64,000 bases of DNA, taken from the NCBI RefSeq assembly GCF_018812025.1, contig NC_063052.1, positions 25,433,226 through 25,497,225 of the forward strand, in the 5' to 3' direction. The position numbers were made by a program, and so were the translations under genes. The DNA is from Megalobrama amblycephala. Its lineage: Eukaryota; Chordata; Actinopteri; Cypriniformes; Xenocyprididae. Numbering within the stretch: the first letter of the stretch is position 1; each line of letters starts with the position of its first letter. The notes beneath the pieces were generated by a model. It searched no databases and was not told where the DNA came from. It saw only the letters and a program-made list of their open reading frames with translations. Below, in pieces: positions 17,101 to 27,531 of this stretch.

Positions 17101-17400
17101 CGTACCGGCAGCTCTCATTAATTGTTGGTTCTCTCTTCTGTCTTTGTTTGAAATGAAGAGGTTTCAGAGAAGCAACAGCAGTTGGAGTTAAGAAGTGAGT
17201 TGCTGGACTGACACTTTTTTGTTGTTGCAGATTCTCTATTTTAGATTTTAATTGATTTCATTAATTATTTCCAAGCCAAAAAACATCTTATCTTGAAAGC
17301 CATGTTTGAGTCTCTTCGGAGCATAAATATTTTAAGAATTGGGCCCTAAATTTGAGGTGGAAAAAGTGAAAAATGTTGAGATGGAGGTTGTATTGGGGCC
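14113..17400. other. Intergenic, no gene seen
   Basis: Mixed unique sequence. 14160-14520 and 15500-16990 are moderately GC-rich. A 104-residue minus-strand frame at 16588-16902 shows no domain and is not called. Three loosely similar stretches (TTTCTCTTAGACAAGAATGAGA-like near 14800, 14970 and 15235) suggest an old tandem duplication. Confidence 0.45.
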
Positions 17401-18206
17401 TTAAAGGATTAGTCCACTTTTAAACACACTTTTCCTGATAAATTTACTCACCTTGTCATCCAAGATGTTCATGTCTTTCTTTCGTCAGTCAAAAAGAAAT
17501 TAAGGTTTTTGAGGAAAACATTCCAGGATTATTCTCCTTACAGTGGATTTCAATGGCTACCAACAGGTTGAAGGTCAAAATTACAGTTTCAGTGCAGCTT
17601 CAAGGGCTTTAAACGATACCAGATGAGTAATAAGGGTCTTATCTAGCGAATCGATCGGTCATTTTCCAAAAAAATACAACCGTTTATGCTTTATAAACAA
17701 AATATCGCCTTGAACGTACTTTTCGCTTCCGCATTCTTCATAACGCTTATGCTGAATGTCCTACGCCTTCCCTATTCTACTTACGGAAAAAAACGAAACT
17801 GCCGCCGCGTTCGTTCCATAAGTAGAATAGGGAAGGCATGGAACATTCAGCGTCAGCGTAAGCGAAGAATGCGGAAGCGTAAAGTACGTTCAATGCGATA
17901 TTTTGTTTATAAAGCATAAATGGTTGTATTTTTTTTCGAAAATGACAGATCGATTCGCTAGATAAGACCCTTATTACTCATCTGGTATCGTTTAAAGCCC
18001 TTGAAGCTGCACTGAAGCTGTAATTTTGACCTTCAATATGTTGGTAGCCATTGAAATCCACTGTAAGGAGAAAAATCCTGGAATGTTTTCCTCAAAAACC
18101 TTCATTTCTTTTCGACTGACGAAAGAAAGACATGAACATCTTGGATGACATGGGGGTGAGTAAATTTATCAGGAAAAGTGTATTTAAAAGTGGACTAATC
18201 CTTTAA
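17401..18206. mobile_element. Large foldback element, TTAA-bounded (copy A)
   Basis: It begins TTAAAGGATTAGTCCACTTT and ends with its reverse complement AAAGTGGACTAATCCTTTAA. Nearly the whole 806 bp is two arms of about 390 bp with high identity, centred near 17800 around CTATTCTACTTACGG / CCATAAGTAGAATAG. No transposase. TTAA edges would suit a piggyBac-like or other TTAA-targeting family, but this is not proven. Confidence 0.85.
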
Positions 18207-18242
18207 TCAGCTTTGACCTTTGTCTATTTGTGATCAAAATGT

Positions 18243-18348
18243 GAGATATGTCCTAAGCCTTCCCTATTCAACTTATGGAACGCACGCGGCGACAGTTCCG
18301 TTTTTTCCGTAAGTTGAATAGGGAAGGCGTAGGACATACAGCGTAAGC
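18243..18348. repeat. Core-only fragment of a foldback element
   Basis: TGTCCTAAGCCTTCCCTATT pairs with AATAGGGAAGGCGTAGGACA across a short loop. The core is shared with the centre of the 17401-18206 element, so this is a partial copy. Confidence 0.7.
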
Positions 18349-18375
18349 TTTTTGAAGAATACGGAAGGCGATCGG

Positions 18376-19160
18376 AAGGGATAGTTCACCCAAAAATGAA
18401 AATTGGATGTTTATCTGCTTACCCCCAGCGCATCCAAGATGTAGGTGACTTTGTTTCTTCAGTTGAACACAAATGCTGATTTTTAACTCCAACCGTTGCT
18501 GTCTGTCAGTCTTATAATAAGAGTGGATGGGAACTCGAACGATAAGAGTCTAAAACACTTCCATAGACAAGTCCAAATTAAACCCTGCAACTCGTGACGA
18601 CACATTGATGTCTTAAGACACGAAACGATCGGTTTGTGTGAGAAACCGAACAGTATTTTTATCATTTTTTACCTCTAATACACCACTATGTCCAACTACA
18701 TTCAGCACTCGATTCGTAAGGTCTGATCGCGCTCTGACAGCGGCAGTGATGTCTAGCACTCATTGAAGTATATGCGCGAGACATCACTGCCGCTGTCAGA
18801 GCGCGATCAGGCCTCACTAAGCGAGGGAAGAACGGAGTTGGACATAGTGGTGTTTTAGAGGTAAAAAATGATATAAATACTGTTCGGTTTCTCACACAAA
18901 CCGATCGTTTCGTGTCTTAGGACATCAATGTGTCGTCACGAGCTGCAGGGTTTAATTTGGACTTGTCTATGGAAGTGTTTTAGACTCTTATCGTTCGAGT
19001 TCCCGTCCACTCTTATTATAAGACTGACAGACGGCAGCGGTTGGAGTTAAAAATCAGCATTTGTGCTCAGTTGAAGAAACAAAGTCACCTACATCTTGGA
19101 TGCTCTGGGGGTAAGCAGATAAACATCAAATTTTCATTTTTGGGTGAACTATCCCTTTAA
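18376..19160. mobile_element. Large foldback element (copy B, 'gggatagttcaccc' ends)
   Basis: The left edge AAGGGATAGTTCACCCAAAA and right edge TTTTGGGTGAACTATCCCTTTAA are inverted. The arms are about 380 bp and include GACATCACTGCCGCTGTCAGA with its complement around the centre near 18770. Non-coding. The right TTTAA overlaps the left end of the next element. Confidence 0.85.
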
Positions 19161-20134
19161 AGGCACAATATGTAATTTTTGCCACTAGAGGTCGCTTACT
19201 CAAAACAAAGGCGTAGCTTGACGATGCCTTGAATGAGCGTGGAATCATGGGAGTTGTCGTCTCCACCTCCACAACCGATGGAAAGCAATCAGACAGACTC
19301 AGGCAGAAATCATGTTAATGGATGAGCTAATGTATTAAAGTTTTATTAACGGTACTGTGGTATGAAGGGCAGGCCGAGAACCACGAGAGTCCAGCAGAGA
19401 TTTTATGCTGCTTCCTGCTTATAGGCTGCTTCCCCTCTTTTTGTTGCATATGTGAGGTAAAGCAGCATTGTTTTACATGGTTAAAACAATCATACTAAAT
19501 ACATTTGAGTGTGTTGAAAGTTACAACGTTACTCTGTGCGTTCCCTTGGTGGCTGGTATAAGAGACTTGTTGCACTTTGCAGTAATCCAGATTGGTATTA
19601 GAATGTCATTTTAATAAAAATTGGATGACTTGCGTTGCTAAATGACATACAGTTACTTTAAAAATATATTGTATGATGGAAAAAGCTCTTTCTGATTATG
19701 CTATGTTAGCCACTTGACAAAATAGTGTCTCTGAGGCATGGTAAAAATCATGGTAAATCAAGAAAAAAAATGATTCAAACAATAAGACTAACCGTGTTGA
19801 GCTATATAACTATTAATAGTTTTCAGTCAATAAATATATCCAAACAGTTGCTCACCTGTCTAATAAAACACATAATATATTAAAGCATCTTTGGTGTTTC
19901 CATGGTTTCTATGAAAGTATAACTGGAAATCAAGGGTAACACGGGTATGACGTCATTGACAACGAAATGACACGGTCCATGTCCTGGTTAAAATTCCGGA
20001 TTTCTCTGGATTTAAACATTGTTTGAAACATTTGGGATGATGTAAGTACAATATGTATGTCAATAAAATATATAACATTGTTCTAGTGGTTTTTGGATAT
20101 TTTAATCTAAAAATCGTACATATTGTGCCTTTAA
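19157..20134. mobile_element. Nonautonomous element with 18-bp inverted ends ('ggcacaatatgta')
   Basis: TTAAAGGCACAATATGTA at 19157-19174 is the exact reverse complement of 20117-20134. The body starts GCCACTAGAGGTCGC, a sequence I associate with common cyprinid repeats. No transposase is seen in 978 bp. Confidence 0.8.
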
Positions 20135-20209
20135 ATTGATCAAAAATGACAGACAATTATAATTATTTATATTTCATATAAATGTAATTTTGAAATTTCT
20201 AAAATATAT

Positions 20210-20517
20210 ATGGTTTCCACAAAAATATCAAGCAGCATACCTGTTTTCAACATTGATGATAATATGAACTGTTTCTTGAGCACCAAATCAGCATTTAGAA
20301 TGTTTTCTGAAGGATCATGTGACACTGAAGACTGGAGTAAATTCAGCTTTGCCATCAAAGGAATAAATTACATTTTAAACTACATTCAAATAGAAAAGAG
20401 TTATTTTAAATTGGAATAATATTTCACAATGTTATTGTTTTTATGATACTTTCTGATCAAATAAATGGACCCTCTGTGATCCAAAAATATTACCAATCCT
20501 ACATTTTTGAACTGTAG
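20210..20517. repeat. Interspersed fish repeat, copy 2 of the 3737-4205 family
   Basis: It shares 'GAAGGATCATGTGACACTGA', 'TTTCTTGAGCACCAAATCAGC' and 'ATTCAGCTTTGCCA' with copy 1, in the same order. It is diverged and missing the first part. Confidence 0.7.
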
Positions 20518-22491
20518 CGCGCATATGTGTAAGGGGGCAAGGGGCAACAACACCTAATTTTTTGCACTTCAAACACTGTCTGATACCCCACCCTCACTGC
20601 TGACAATGATGGGAATTTGATTTGTAAATTTACAAAAGAAAGTGTAATAGCCTGCATATTGTAGTCATTAGAACTGTTTTTCTGGTTATTTCCTCAGGGA
20701 CGAAATGGAAAGATAGAGAGCGAACGAGAAAAATAAATGCAAATTATGAATCCGTTTACAAAACACCGGTAAGAGCATCTTTCTTTCTTTTTTTCTAACA
20801 CCCAAAACCTCACAACTTCCTGCCTGTCCTTGGGGAAACGGCCACACTTCTCCAGTCCGCCTATGAACAAACATCTGCCGTGAAACACGGAAGCGTTCCC
20901 CTGATGATTTGTTTCCAACAGATCCCCTCATCCCATGTGCTGTTTAATCACGTGTTAAAACTGGCGAGAATAGAGCAAGTCCCGGCAATCTGAAAATTAG
21001 ACAAAAAGTCCGGGAACAAATTTACAGATTTTTAATGAAGTTTTTTTTTCTTCTTCTTCTTCTTCTCCTCCATCTTGATGTGTCTCGCTCTCTCCTGATG
21101 TGCTCTCAGCAGTGCCGCGGTTCCTCCTCCGTTAATTCAGTTCCTAAACACCTGCTTTTGCACCTTTGATAATTATGGCTGGAACGTTTGTTAATCCGCT
21201 CTAATAGTGCTCAAGCTGAGTCCGTTTGCAGCTAATAATTACGGCAGTCGGCATGGGGTTTGGCTCGTCTCTGGTGTAGCCTGTGTGATACAATACCGAT
21301 CACAGCTCTAGCTAGCTAACATCTCGACTGGGATAACTCAACATCACGTCCCTGCCTCTTCCTACAGCTGTCTCTTAAAACTCGCCGCTCTCTAAATGCA
21401 ATATTCATCCCTCTTTTGGGACATTTATTTTGGAGATATTAGTGCAAGCTTGACCTTAAAAAGAGATGAATTAATAGGATGGAAATATATCAGGAAAAAT
21501 AAACGAATTCTTGAAGCCCTGAAGGAAGAGCAAACAAATCATTGGCACAGATCTCACCTTTGGGAGTTGTCATACTTTGCGTTTTTTTTTCTCCTTCTTC
21601 TTCTTCCACTCTCTCTCTTCTTCCTCCCTGTGAAAAGTTAGCTAGCGCTTGCATATCATCATTAGTGTGGCTGCTGCTCCTTCAGAGATCAAATGCTGTT
21701 TTCTCAGCACTAGCAGAAAGTCTGTTGGTTTTAAACTCCAGAGGGTTTGCCCCGAGGCTTTAAAAACATAGGCATGTCAATCTGTGCATGTCGAAAGCAC
21801 TCTCACAGGCTGCTAGATAAAAAACGGCGATCATTTAAATGGTAAATAGTCTAAATGTTTGGCGTTTGAAGAGTGGAGAAATGCCAAAATAGATGCTGCT
21901 ATGGTTCATAGGGAAGCAACGAGGGGCAAAGAGGCTTCTGCCTACCGTTTCATATGCTATGGCTAATCGTGCGTGTATCGGAGTGTCTGATCGTTAGCAT
22001 TGAATTAAAAGGAGAGTTCTAAGGCCGGGCTTCTAGTCTCAGATCTTTCTGTATTGACACGTTGCAGCGGTACAGACAAGAAAAAGCATGCAGCAAAACA
22101 CATTAAAGAGGAGATTCTAGAGTAATTCTATACTGGCTGCAAATGCTTTAATATCAGGGGGAAAAATCCTGAGGTGCAATCAGTGAGTATAGACTAGAGC
22201 AAAAAGAGAGAAAAGGGATGTGTGATCTTCGTGTTTGTTGTACACTGAAATAAAGAATCTCAAAGTACAGACAGAATCTTGAATGTATGTACAACTCGAC
22301 AATAACATTCTGGTACTCTATTGATAAATGGTAAATAAACTTTGTCATAAAGTGATGAAGGCAGATTTGTTTTGTAAATTCCAAATAAAATAATCATTTT
22401 AATGGTTAGCCTTGGTTAAAGTGAAAATAAAGTGAAAGTTGAACATGACACCACAGTGAAATTTTGGTAGTGCAGGATAAAAGTCAAAATA
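20518..22491. other. Intergenic; 20690-22150 CNE-like
   Basis: No mobile element is recognised. The middle is unique sequence of mixed composition with a CTT triplet run at about 21048-21070. No gene is supported. Confidence 0.45.
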
Positions 22492-22499
22492 GGAATGTT

Positions 22500-22712
22500 G
22501 GTAGCACTTTATTTTTACAGTCCTGTTCCCCATGTATATACTATGTACTTCTTATAGTAATTACAATAACTGGGTTTTAATTAGGTACTAACCCTGAACC
22601 TACCCCTAAACCTAACCTTAACCAATGTAGTTGCTTATATTACCCAGTACTTTCTTAGGTAAGTGCACTGTAAGTACATGTAAGTGCACGTACTGTAAAA
22701 TAAAGTGCAACC
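22500..22712. mobile_element. Small hAT-like MITE with perfect 8-bp target duplication
   Basis: The ends GGTAGCACTTTATTTTTACAG and CTGTAAAATAAAGTGCAACC-type are inverted. GGAATGTT is present on both sides (22492-22499 and 22713-22720). It includes a 'CTAACCCTGAACCTACCCCTAAACC'-like tract, split by mismatches. Length 213 bp. Confidence 0.85.
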
Positions 22713-22857
22713 GGAATGTTTTATGAGAGTGTTACTAAAATGGTTTAAATTTTATATCTTGCTGAATATGGTGATCTGTTTCAGTGTCTACCCAAACATA
22801 TGAAAATGCACATTTGCTAGAACCAGACATTTCATACTAGTGAGGTTTAATATTTTA

Positions 22858-22894
<37 letters not shown>

Positions 22895-23347
22895 TAAGCA
22901 TCATATATGTGATGTTGGGTTTTCATGTTTAAATAATTTTTACACTGTACAAACTGTATATTCCATCCCCTAACCCTAAACCTACCCATCACAGAAAAAC
23001 ATCCTGCATTTTTGTTTTCAAAAAGCATCATTCTGTGTGATTTATAAGCTGTTTTTCTCATGAGGACTAAAACGTAGGGTATACACATTTACTAGTTATC
23101 TTAATAGGGGCATTGCATAGACTTCTATTCTTTTATAAGCAGCTAGTTGTAAATACCATAACCAAGGTGGTTAGTAACAGAAATCTTTCTGCATTTTTAC
23201 AAAAAAAAAGTTTTTACTTTTTCTATCTCTGCATCGCTTTCACAACATTTTAGATCCCTCAGTTCTTGCCATCTCTGAAAAGCCGATGTTGATTCTCGTT
23301 TTATTACAAGAGCATTCTCTTTTTCCCAGCATACTCTCCACCAAGTC

Positions 23348-23391
<44 letters not shown>

Positions 23392-23994
23392 GTGTGTGTT
23401 AGACTTGCGTTTTGCCGTCATTTTGATGGACAGGGTCGTAAAAAAAATCCATCATAATCAATATTACCCGTCATTTTAATTTTTATATTTTAATGATAAG
23501 ACATTTTATTCACAAACTTACAGGATAAGCAAATTAGCATAGGCTTGCATTTATTTATACTATGAAAAGAAAGTTGATCAAAGACAAGCTGTGTCACTTT
23601 CAGTTTTCATCTTGAACTCGTCACGGATTGTGAGTGAATGCGATCATCCTTTCCTCTTTACTACTGTACAGAACGAAATAAACATGAATGAAAATAAAAA
23701 ATATGTTGAAAGATACAGTAGCTTACCGAAATCTGTATCACGTCAGTTCAGTCAGTGTTGCCAACAATGTCACCTAACATTATACCTCAGAAAAGCCATT
23801 CGTTGACCATAAACTTATAGTCAGCAAGAAAAATAACGGAAGGGCTGCAGAATTTTTCTATCACTGCTAAACAAATTCCATCAAAGATGGAAAATTTTCA
23901 GTTAACGTGATCTCTGAGATATATAAATACATATTATATATGACGTCACACAACCGTCGGTGACACTCCACGACCGCGTTCAACATGTTTTTTT
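22713..23994. other. Intergenic with poly-T run and short repeats
   Basis: A poly-T run of about 31 bases lies at 22860-22890. A 'CCCTAACCCTAAACCTACCC' stretch at about 22967-22987 resembles ends of fish elements. The palindromic microsatellite at 23343-23406 is listed separately. No gene. Confidence 0.5.
23343..23406. repeat. Palindromic CA/TA/TG microsatellite
   Basis: AAGTCTAACACACACA on the left is mirrored by TGTGTGTGTTAGACTT on the right, with (CA)n-(TA)n between, so the whole array can fold as one hairpin. Confidence 0.85.
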
Positions 23995-24240
23995 CAACAT
24001 TTTTGTTGATCCTGGAACAACATTCAAATCAACCAATCTGATTTGAGGAACAAGTTTACAGATTATGTCAAGTTTAGGCTTAAAATCATGAATTGGTGCT
24101 TCTACATCAGTGTTATTCATCTATCATTTCCCTCTGATTTTGGGGATAACTTAAGGGTAGGGTTAGGTTTAGGGGTAGGAATAGGGTTAAGACTAAATTT
24201 TCAGACTAGAATGTTGTTCCAGGATCAACAAAATATGTTG
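23995..24240. mobile_element. Short element with about 31-bp inverted ends
   Basis: The left end contains TTGTTGATCCTGGAACAACA (about 24003-24022) and the right end its complement (about 24211-24232), extending to CAACAT at the outer edges. The body holds a 'GGGTTAGGTTTAGGGGTAGG' tract. Non-coding. Confidence 0.7.
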
Positions 24241-24894
24241 ACCCAGGAACGCATCTAACTCAGCAATATCAGGACGTGCTACACAAACACACACGAATAA
24301 ACACACACACACATATATTTAAGGAATAACTGACGACTTTTTTCAATTCTTTGAAAATAATGCACACCCGAGGTGGTGATGTGGCCACGACGCGAAGCGG
24401 AGTGCATTATTTTCTAAGAATTCAATGGGCCGGAGTCAATTATTCCACTTATACTACTGTTACCACACCTCAAGACACTGTTCCGATGTTGTATTTCAAG
24501 ACAGGTTTTTGTCCTTCAAACACTCTTTGTGTGTGGGACTAATTTCTTACACATCTCATCCCAAGCCTATGTTGCTAATTACAAAACGGAGGCCCAAAAC
24601 TAGTAACAGAGGCTTAAGCCTTGATAGCAGAGCCAGTTGAGAGAGAGAGAGAGAATGAGCATATATGAATTAGCCTACCTGAGTCTGTGCGTCTCTCACG
24701 GCAGCAGTGTCTCTACTAATAGCGAATCTATAAGTTTATCTACCACAAGAACCACACAGACATTACCTCGCTGGTGAGAAAAGTAGCTTTGTAAGTTGCT
24801 AAACTATTTTACTGATTAATTCATCAGAGCAGCGCTGACAAAATGTTTCTTTGCGAGTGTGTGTCCGCACTATACAGTATGTGTGTACGTTTGC

Positions 24895-24925
<31 letters not shown>

Positions 24926-26827
24926 AGTATGCCCTTTCAGGACACAATAAAATGTATTTTGTGGCAAAAACCATGACAATAATTTGTCGTTTTCGTCCTA
25001 TTGTTTACTATATTTATTTGCTTGGTCAGTGTCGTTGTGGGTTTTGTTTCTTTTGCTGCTGTAGGACCTATTGAAATAACTGAAATCATTTGGCGAAGTG
25101 ATATGTAACTGCAGTGCGGTCAAGGCCTGCCTAGAGCTACTTCAGTCGTGTGTTTCCCTGAAAATAATTGCACACCTTAGAACGTTGGTCAACCAATCAG
25201 ATTTGAGCGTTCAACAACCCCGTAGTATAAATATATATATGTAATTATGACTTTTCATTTTTGTTAAAATGAGGGTCAATGCAGTAAAAAAGAAGTATGT
25301 GCTTTTACGGCTGTTTAAAAATACATGAGAAAAAGAAGCAAAGGCCTGAGACACAGCACCGTGGCTGTGGTACGACTCCGGCCTGCTGTCCTCCGTGTGT
25401 CCTCTCCCAGCGCCCTTAGAGTCACGCATCACTCATCGTGTCACAGTGAACTCCAGATGCTCTCACCCAGGAGAACCATCCCACCCCTCTCATCCCTCTT
25501 CATTCCCTCCAACAATTTAGTAATGAAATATTGATTTTTAGTTAGATTCATATTGATGCTATTAGCTTTGCATTGATAAATCACAGCTCTGTGCCCGTCG
25601 GTGGCAGAGCAAGTGTTTGCGGTGCAGTGCCGGGGAGATTACAATCAAGCCATTGATGTGTTAATTTGATGGATATCTTTGATTTCTGTGTCGTTTTTCC
25701 CCTCCCTTTTTTTCTACGCTGTCCTCTATTTCCACGAACCGAGTTTCATAACAATGCTTTAGCACAAATCACACACAGCTGGATTTATGAGACTCACTGT
25801 CCATTGGAGCGCCTGCAGCCTTCTACACACTCTCTTGCTCTGTGTCTTAGTGTGTGTTTGTGGGAAGGTGATATCATACTCTTCGCCTCAAATCACCCAC
25901 GCAGCATTTGAGTGTCAGCCTGCACACATCCCAATTAAAGCCTTGAGAGAAAAAGAGGTGAAGCTAAAACTCAAAGCCCTTTTAGTCTCCACCCACAGAA
26001 TGTTTCTATAAACACAGCTGAGCAATAGATGATCATCAACATTTCATGTAACATGATTAAATACACAATATTTTAATTAAAGCCAGTCTCCGCAGATGTA
26101 TTTCTTCTAAAACAAATAAGTGGGGTGACTGTTGCTTAACATATGCACAGTTAGTAAGATGCTTTGGTCAAAAAGCACGTGTTAAATGATCATCTGTAAT
26201 TAAATTACATCTTTATAAACAAAACATTATTATAAAACTGATATTTTTCTTTATTCTTATTGGATTAGTTGTGTTAAACCGCTATAAAATGCAGATAAAC
26301 GCATAACTGCGACCACAGATTACACTGTTTAAACGACTTCATTTAGCTAATGCAAGCAGCCACAGATACAAAAAAAATTTAAATTACTTCAAAATCCTCA
26401 ACAACAACAACAACAAAAAACATCCCCCAAATGTTGTCCCAGCTAGTCAAACACATTTCTTAAACACATTTCTTATATTGAACAAGTTTGCTGTTTTATG
26501 TGCAAAAAAGCATTCATTGTGTAACTTTGCTTCAAAGTAATGTATAAGTGTCATATAAAATTACATATATAAGAATAGGATAGACTAAAATGTACTTATT
26601 AATTGAAGATTTTATTAACAAGAAATCTATAATTGCCTTCAAGATTTTTTGGGGCATCTTGCATTTAGTGATCATACAAAGTCAAATTGGGGGGAAAAAA
26701 TCAATTATTTTTGAGAACTCAGTTTAAATGTTCTCAACAAGTCCTTTTTTTAAATGCATAAAGTTGCATTGTTTGTCTAAAGTACTATATTACTTGGTGG
26801 AATAAATATTTATTATTTTTATAATTG
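24241..26827. other. Intergenic with old repeat fragments
   Basis: A local inverted repeat at 24344-24426 (TTGAAAATAATGCA / TGCATTATTTTCTAAGAATT) and a related TGAAAATAATTGCACACC at about 25158 indicate old repeat remnants. A GA microsatellite lies at 24893-24918. 25320-25990 looks unique. No gene. Confidence 0.45.
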
Positions 26828-27531
26828 TTAAAGGATTAGTTCACTTTCAAATGAAAATTACCCCAAGCTTTACTCACCCTCAAGCCATCCTAGGTGTATA
26901 TGACTTTCTTCTTTCTGATGAACACAATCTGAGAAATATTAATTAATATCCTGACGCATCCAAGCTTTATAATGTTAGTGAGCAGGATCAACGAGTATGA
27001 GCTGAAGAAAGTGTCTCCATCCATATCCATAATAAGCATACTCCACACAGCTCCGGGGGGGTTAATAAAGGCCTTCTGAAGCGATGCGTTTGTGAAAGAA
27101 AAATATCCATATTTAACAAGTTATGAAGTAAAATATCTAGCTTCCGCCAGACTACCTTCCATAATCATGTTTCGAAGAAAGTGTAAACTGGTGTCACGTC
27201 AGTTAAGCTTTTTCCACAAGTTGAATAAGGAAGGCGTAGGACGTAGCATAAGCGTTTTGAACTGTGTCGTTTCAATTCAGAAGGCCTTTATTAATCCCCC
27301 GGAGCCGTGGGGAATATGTTTATGATGGATGGATGTGGATGGAGACACTTTATTCAGCTCATACTCATTGATCCCACTCACTGTCATTATAAAGCTTGGA
27401 TGCGTCAGGTTATTTATTAATATTTCTCTGATTGTGTTCATCAGAAAGAAGAAAGTCATATACACCTAGGATGGCTTGAGGATGAGTAAAGCTTGGGGTA
27501 ATTTTCATTTGAAAGTGAATTAACCCTTCAA
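26828..27531. mobile_element. Foldback element, TTAA-type (copy C)
   Basis: TTAAAGGATTAGTTCACTTT at the left is inverted at the right (AAAGTGAATTAACCCTTCAA, mutated). The arms share CCATCCTAGGTGTATATGAC and its complement. The arms are unequal in the middle, where the left arm carries extra sequence. A fragment GTTGAATAAGGAAGGCGTAG matches the core of copy A. Confidence 0.8.
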
